DNA from: Humibacillus xanthopallidus
GTDB lineage: Bacteria; Actinomycetota; Actinomycetes; Actinomycetales; Dermatophilaceae
Assembly (NCBI RefSeq): GCF_006716675.1
Contig: NZ_VFPM01000001.1
Span: 682,001 to 746,000, forward strand
Direction: 5' to 3'
DNA: 64,000 nt
In this document: piece after piece, positions 60,427-64,000 of the stretch
Position numbering within the stretch: position 1 is the first letter of the stretch
How the letters are laid out: every line of letters begins with the position of its first letter
The notes under the pieces: generated by a model
Told to the model about the DNA's origin: nothing
The model's database searches: none
What the model saw: the letters and a program-made list of their open reading frames with translations, nothing else
Position numbers and translations under genes: made by a program

Positions 60427-63174
60427 ATGGGCAACCCGCACGGCGAGCCGCAGGCTCGACCACAGACCGTCGTCGTCGCTGGTGACGTCGTCATCGAGCA
60501 CCGCATCTACGAGGGAGTGCGCACCAGGCCGCATACCCACGCTGAGCAGGGCACTCGGATCGAGCAGGAGGCCGGCGGGGCAACGCTGCTGCATGACCTC
60601 TTGCGCAGCGTGGAAACCGCCTCGCCGCAACCCTTCTCGACCGAGCTCGCCATGGGGGCGACCCCCCAGCCCCGACTCGTCGGCTCCTACTCGCTCCTGA
60701 CGCCCTGCCCGGCCGCGCCCGGCGGCAAGGGCTTCGTGTGGCGCGTCACGCGCGACCTCGGCTACGGCGACAGCCTCGAGCCCAACACGAGGTATGCCGT
60801 CTCGCCGCGTCGCGAGGCGATGCCCGCCTCCGTCGTGGTGGTCGACGACGGCGCCCTCGGCTTCCGCCACTCGACCAACCGGCTGGCGTGGCCGGAGGAG
60901 CTGCGCGAGGGCGCAACGTCTGGAGTGGAATGGGTCGTCCTCAAGACGTGCACCCCGCTCGCTCAGGGCGACCTCTGGCAACGGCTCAGCCATGAGTTCG
61001 GCGACCGCCTCGTCGTCGTGACCTCGGCCTCCGACCTGCGCCAGGAGGAGGTCGGCATCACGGAGGGCCTGTCGTGGGAGCACACCGCGCAGGACCTGCT
61101 GCAGGAGCTGACCCTCAACCAGAGCATCTCCGACCTCACCCGCGCGCGGCACCTCGTCATCACCCTCGGCACCGACGGGGCGCTGTGGCTGAGCCGCACC
61201 GCCGACGGCTCCGCCCGGTGTCGCCTCGTGTTCGACCCGGGCGGCCTCGAGGGCGCCTGGGCCCGGAGGGTCCACGGCCAGGTGTGGGGCGGCATGTCGT
61301 GCCTCGTCGCGGGGGTCGTCGCGGAGCTGACGGGGTGCAGCCCCACGACCGCGGGCGTGCAGCGTGCCGCCGACGAGGTCGGTCCCGACATCGGCGCGGG
61401 CATCGTCCGCGGGCTCTCCGCGGCGCGGCACCTCCTCGCCGTCGGATACGGGCCGGCGACGGACACGGCCTCCGAGGACGCGACCACCCCGACGTTCCCG
61501 CCCGCGGCGGTCGTCGCCGACCTGCTCGACCCGTCGTTCCGCTACCGGGTCGCCGACGTGCCGACGTCGGTCGCCTCCATCGGCCGCTCCAAGGCCTGGA
61601 CGATCGCCTCGGGAGACCAGGCCGTCGCCGGAGGTCGCCCCCTCTACGGCCTCGCGCGCCGCGTCGCGCTCTTCGGCCCGAGGGCGCTCGTCGGGGAGGT
61701 GCCGTATGCGGTGTTCGGCAAGCTGACCGCGGTCGACCGGGTCGAGATCGAGAGCCTGCGTGGCCTCGAGCGCCTCGTCAAGAGCTACGAGGACGACCCG
61801 CACCCGTCGAAGCCGCTGTCGATCGCCGTCTTCGGCCCTCCCGGATCCGGAAAGTCCTTCGGCGTCAAGCAGATCGCGAAGACCGTGCTCGGCGACAAGG
61901 TGCCCATCCTCGAGTTCAACCTCTCGCAGTACTCCGACCCCGCCGAGCTCGTCGGTGCCCTGCACCAGGTGCGCGACAAGGTCCTCGGCGGCACCACCCC
62001 GGTCGTGTTCTGGGACGAGTTCGACTCGCGGGAGTACCTCTGGCTGCAGTACCTCCTCGCGCCCATGCAGGACGGCGCGTTCCAGGAGGGACAGATCACG
62101 CACCCGATCGGCAAGTGCGTCTTCGTCTTCGCCGGGGGGACCAGCCACGACTTCGCGAACTTCTCGCCGCGCGAGGAGTCCTCGTCGCGGGTCGCCGGCG
62201 TCGCCGCACGCAGCGGCCTCACGAGACAGGAGAAGTTCCGCCTCGCCAAGGGTCCCGACTTCGTGAGCCGGTTGAGCGGCTACCTCAACGTCGCCGGCCC
62301 CAACCGCCGGCAGCGCTACGACGCCCTCATCGGCTCCTGGGTCGACGACGACGCGCCCCCGGACATCTCCTTCCCCGTGCGCCGCGCGCTCCTCATGCGG
62401 GCGACCGGCGGCTTCGTCGGCGCCGCCGAGAACGCGGAGATGGACATCGACAGCGGCCTGCTCAGCGCCTTCCTCGAGATCGGTCGCTACGAGCATGGCG
62501 CGCGGTCACTCGAGACGATCATGAAGCTGACGCGGAGCGGCGGGCAGGCCGGAATCCGCCGCTCTGCACTGCCTCCCGAGGACCAGCTGTCGCTGCACGT
62601 CGACGCCGACGAGTTCATGGGGCTCGTCGACCTCGACCTCCCGTTCAAGATGCACAGCGAGGAGCTCGCACCAGCCGTGCACGGCTTCTACCGCCAGGCG
62701 GTCGAGGGCGAGTCCGTCCCCTACGACGTGGCGTTCGAGGCACTGCCTGACGGTGCGAAGGCCGACAACGTGGCGGCCGCCGCCCGCATCCCCCGGGTGC
62801 TCGCCCTCGTCGGGCTCGTCATCGTGAGCCAGGACCACCCGTCGACCGCGCAGGAGGACCTCGTGGCGAGGCTCATCGAGAGCAACATCGAGCTGCTGGC
62901 CGAAGCCGAGCACGACGGGTGGATGGAGCAGAAGTACCGCGACGGGTGGTCACACGGCTCCACCCGCGACGACGACGCCAAGACCCATCCCTGCCTCGTC
63001 CGCTACGCGATCCTCAGCGAGCAGGACAAGGACAAGGACCGGGGCGCCGTGCGCCACTACCCCGACATCGTCACGTCGTCGGGCCACAAGATCGTCGAGG
63101 CCGGCTGCGCGACAATGACCCCCGCGCAGCGCGCCAACACCGCTCTCCCCCAGCACCGGCCCGCCCGACGATGA
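60427..63174 (+). CDS. AAA ATPase with ribokinase-like N-terminus and C-terminal RyR domain
   Basis: A 915-residue protein from ATG 60427 (an ATG at 60415 adds four residues; the AAGGA at 60411 suits 60427 better). Residues to about 330 resemble a PfkB/ribokinase-like fold (LVITLGTDGALWLS, VVDDGALGFR). The AAA+ module has Walker A GPPGSGKS at 470-477 and Walker B VVFWDEFD with D530-E531. The C-terminus (829-880) is an RyR domain, with HDGWMEQKYRDGWSHGSTRDD and THPCLVRYAILSEQDKDKDR. RyR domains in bacteria are predicted to bind nucleotide-derived ligands. The stop overlaps the SLOG gene start (ATGA). Cytoplasmic; probably the signal-responsive ATPase of the system. Confidence 0.85.
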   Translation: MGNPHGEPQARPQTVVVAGDVVIEHRIYEGVRTRPHTHAEQGTRIEQEAGGATLLHDLLRSVETASPQPFSTELAMGATPQPRLVGSYSLLTPCPAAPGGKGFVWRVTRDLGYGDSLEPNTRYAVSPRREAMPASVVVVDDGALGFRHSTNRLAWPEELREGATSGVEWVVLKTCTPLAQGDLWQRLSHEFGDRLVVVTSASDLRQEEVGITEGLSWEHTAQDLLQELTLNQSISDLTRARHLVITLGTDGALWLSRTADGSARCRLVFDPGGLEGAWARRVHGQVWGGMSCLVAGVVAELTGCSPTTAGVQRAADEVGPDIGAGIVRGLSAARHLLAVGYGPATDTASEDATTPTFPPAAVVADLLDPSFRYRVADVPTSVASIGRSKAWTIASGDQAVAGGRPLYGLARRVALFGPRALVGEVPYAVFGKLTAVDRVEIESLRGLERLVKSYEDDPHPSKPLSIAVFGPPGSGKSFGVKQIAKTVLGDKVPILEFNLSQYSDPAELVGALHQVRDKVLGGTTPVVFWDEFDSREYLWLQYLLAPMQDGAFQEGQITHPIGKCVFVFAGGTSHDFANFSPREESSSRVAGVAARSGLTRQEKFRLAKGPDFVSRLSGYLNVAGPNRRQRYDALIGSWVDDDAPPDISFPVRRALLMRATGGFVGAAENAEMDIDSGLLSAFLEIGRYEHGARSLETIMKLTRSGGQAGIRRSALPPEDQLSLHVDADEFMGLVDLDLPFKMHSEELAPAVHGFYRQAVEGESVPYDVAFEALPDGAKADNVAAAARIPRVLALVGLVIVSQDHPSTAQEDLVARLIESNIELLAEAEHDGWMEQKYRDGWSHGSTRDDDAKTHPCLVRYAILSEQDKDKDRGAVRHYPDIVTSSGHKIVEAGCATMTPAQRANTALPQHRPARR

Positions 63175-63689
63175 GACCCGAGCGCGTGGTCCGCGTCGGC
63201 GTGACCGGGCACCGCACGATCCGCGACCCCGAGCGGGTGGCGAGGCGGGTGCGGGACGGGCTGCACGGCATACTGCGGCTGACGGACGCCGGGGACGGTG
63301 CCGGCCCCGCACGGCTCGAGATCGTGGCAGCGCTCGCCGAGGGCGCCGACCGCCTCGTCGCCCGTGAGGCTCTCGCCCTGCCGGGCACGACGCTCGCCGC
63401 CGTCCTGCCCTTCCCCGCCGACGACGAGGGCGACGTCGAGACCCCCGAGGCCCGCGCGGGGCTCGCCGACCTGCTCGAGCGGGCCCACACCGTGGAGGTG
63501 ATGCCCACGACCACGACCCGCGAGGCCGGCTACGCCCTCCAGGGCCGCTGGGTCGTCGACCACAGCGACGTGCTCGTCGCCGTGTGGGACGGCGAGCGGT
63601 CGCGCGGGCAGGGCGGCACGGCCGAGATCGTCGCGTATGCCGCCGATCGCGGGGTCCTGCTCCTCTGGGTGCGGGCGAGCCGCGCCTGA
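63171..63689 (+). CDS. SLOG-family Rossmann protein
   Basis: A 172-residue protein of the SLOG (SMF/DprA-LOG) superfamily. It has VRVGVTGHR at residues 8-15, a helix with ALAEGADRLVAREAL, DHSDVLVAVWDG at 130-141 and the GGTAEIVAYA loop at 148-157. SLOG proteins bind nucleotides or nucleotide-derived signals, or cleave them as in LOG. It overlaps the AAA-RyR gene by four bases, so it is its translational partner. I infer a sensor or maker of the small-molecule signal read by the RyR domain. Confidence 0.82.
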   Translation: MRPERVVRVGVTGHRTIRDPERVARRVRDGLHGILRLTDAGDGAGPARLEIVAALAEGADRLVAREALALPGTTLAAVLPFPADDEGDVETPEARAGLADLLERAHTVEVMPTTTTREAGYALQGRWVVDHSDVLVAVWDGERSRGQGGTAEIVAYAADRGVLLLWVRASRA

Positions 63690-63722
63690 CCGCGACGTGT
63701 GCCGATGCGACCCGACGACCGG

Positions 63723-64000
63723 TCACCAGGAGCCGACGAGGCCCAGCCCCCGGTCGGCGCAGAGGCGAAAGAACCTCCCGAGCTCGACGACCTCGAAGGG
63801 CGAGCAGTCGTAACGCCCCTCGGCCGAGGAGGCGACCACGACGGGGTCGCACTGCTCCAGCTGGGCAGCCATGCGCCGCACCACCTCCGGGGGGATCCAC
63901 TCCCGGAAGAGCGAGACCCCGGTGACGTCCTCGACGAGACCGGCATAGACCTTGCCGCGGAAGGACGTGTCGCCCTCGCACTCGCAGAGCAGCACCTTCG
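63723..64000 (-). CDS. Uncharacterised protein (partial at right edge)
   Basis: At least 92 residues, with the frame open to the window end; a GTG at 63995 could be an internal codon or the start. It contains LLCECEGD with a Cys-x-Cys pair, REWIPPEVVRRMAAQLEQCDPVVVASS, and EVVELGRFFRLCADRGLGLVGSW, the end. Family not recognised. It converges on the SLOG gene with a 33-bp gap and may or may not belong to the same locus. Confidence 0.45.
   Translation of the reverse strand, partial: KVLLCECEGDTSFRGKVYAGLVEDVTGVSLFREWIPPEVVRRMAAQLEQCDPVVVASSAEGRYDCSPFEVVELGRFFRLCADRGLGLVGSW

Overview
The window is high-GC DNA (roughly 70% by eye) with actinobacterial gene content. It carries a SepX/GlpR-type divisome gene in a gephyrin-like glp operon, a WS/DGAT acyltransferase, a DUF4011 helicase, mscL and fmdB. 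The mix suggests a member of the Micrococcales, possibly near Intrasporangiaceae. That placement is inferred from gene content only; the window has no rRNA. It contains one tRNA, and I saw no insertion sequence, integrase, prophage or CRISPR array.

Layout. 1-1943: left-edge arsenic cluster (arsR, an ArsI-like lyase, an EamA transporter), all with vicinal cysteine pairs. 1993-5393: a GT4 glycosyltransferase and an amylo-alpha-1,6-glucosidase-type debranching enzyme. 5646-10984: CorA, a DUF72 protein and the pta-ackA acetate operon. 11071-13334: an NmrA-type protein and an AI-2E/PerM transporter. 13419-19020: a minus-strand operon read as UGPase-Glp fusion, moaC, mog, rimJ-like, sepX. 19074-26777: 5-FTHF cyclo-ligase, penicillin acylase, K+/H+ antiporter, FmdB zinc ribbon, MTA phosphorylase, SAF-domain protein, MscL. 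26939-37250: TPR protein, giant DUF4011 helicase-nuclease, secreted S15 peptidase, FGase-like protein, an ArsR-rhodanese regulator and an MFS transporter. 37386-42020 looks more accessory: dehydratase, GNAT, a YCII remnant, nucleotidyltransferase, tRNA-Arg(CCT), and a VOC/MarR divergent pair. 42222-49967: secreted M36 peptidase, a phospholipase C-like enzyme divergent from a free copy of its own C-terminal domain, aminodeoxychorismate-lyase-like enzyme, DUF2807 lipoprotein and a GH63-like glucosidase. 50145-54526: DUF1269 protein facing a five-gene DUF2589 cluster headed by atypical response regulators. 54789-59042: WS/DGAT plus acyl-CoA ligase, and an alpha/beta hydrolase. 59232-63689: a compact three-gene TIR / AAA-RyR / SLOG operon.

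The strongest candidate for an undescribed system is the TIR / AAA-RyR / SLOG operon. Its domains match the nucleotide- or NAD-linked conflict systems predicted from comparative genomics, but here the TIR protein is a membrane protein with a predicted outside beta-sandwich. Other notable points are the in-frame UGPase-Glp fusion, two families of intergenic palindromes (three and two copies), a strongly enriched heptamer GTATGCC/GGCATAC in both gene orientations, the phospholipase-like gene facing its own duplicated tail domain, and the DUF2589 operon.
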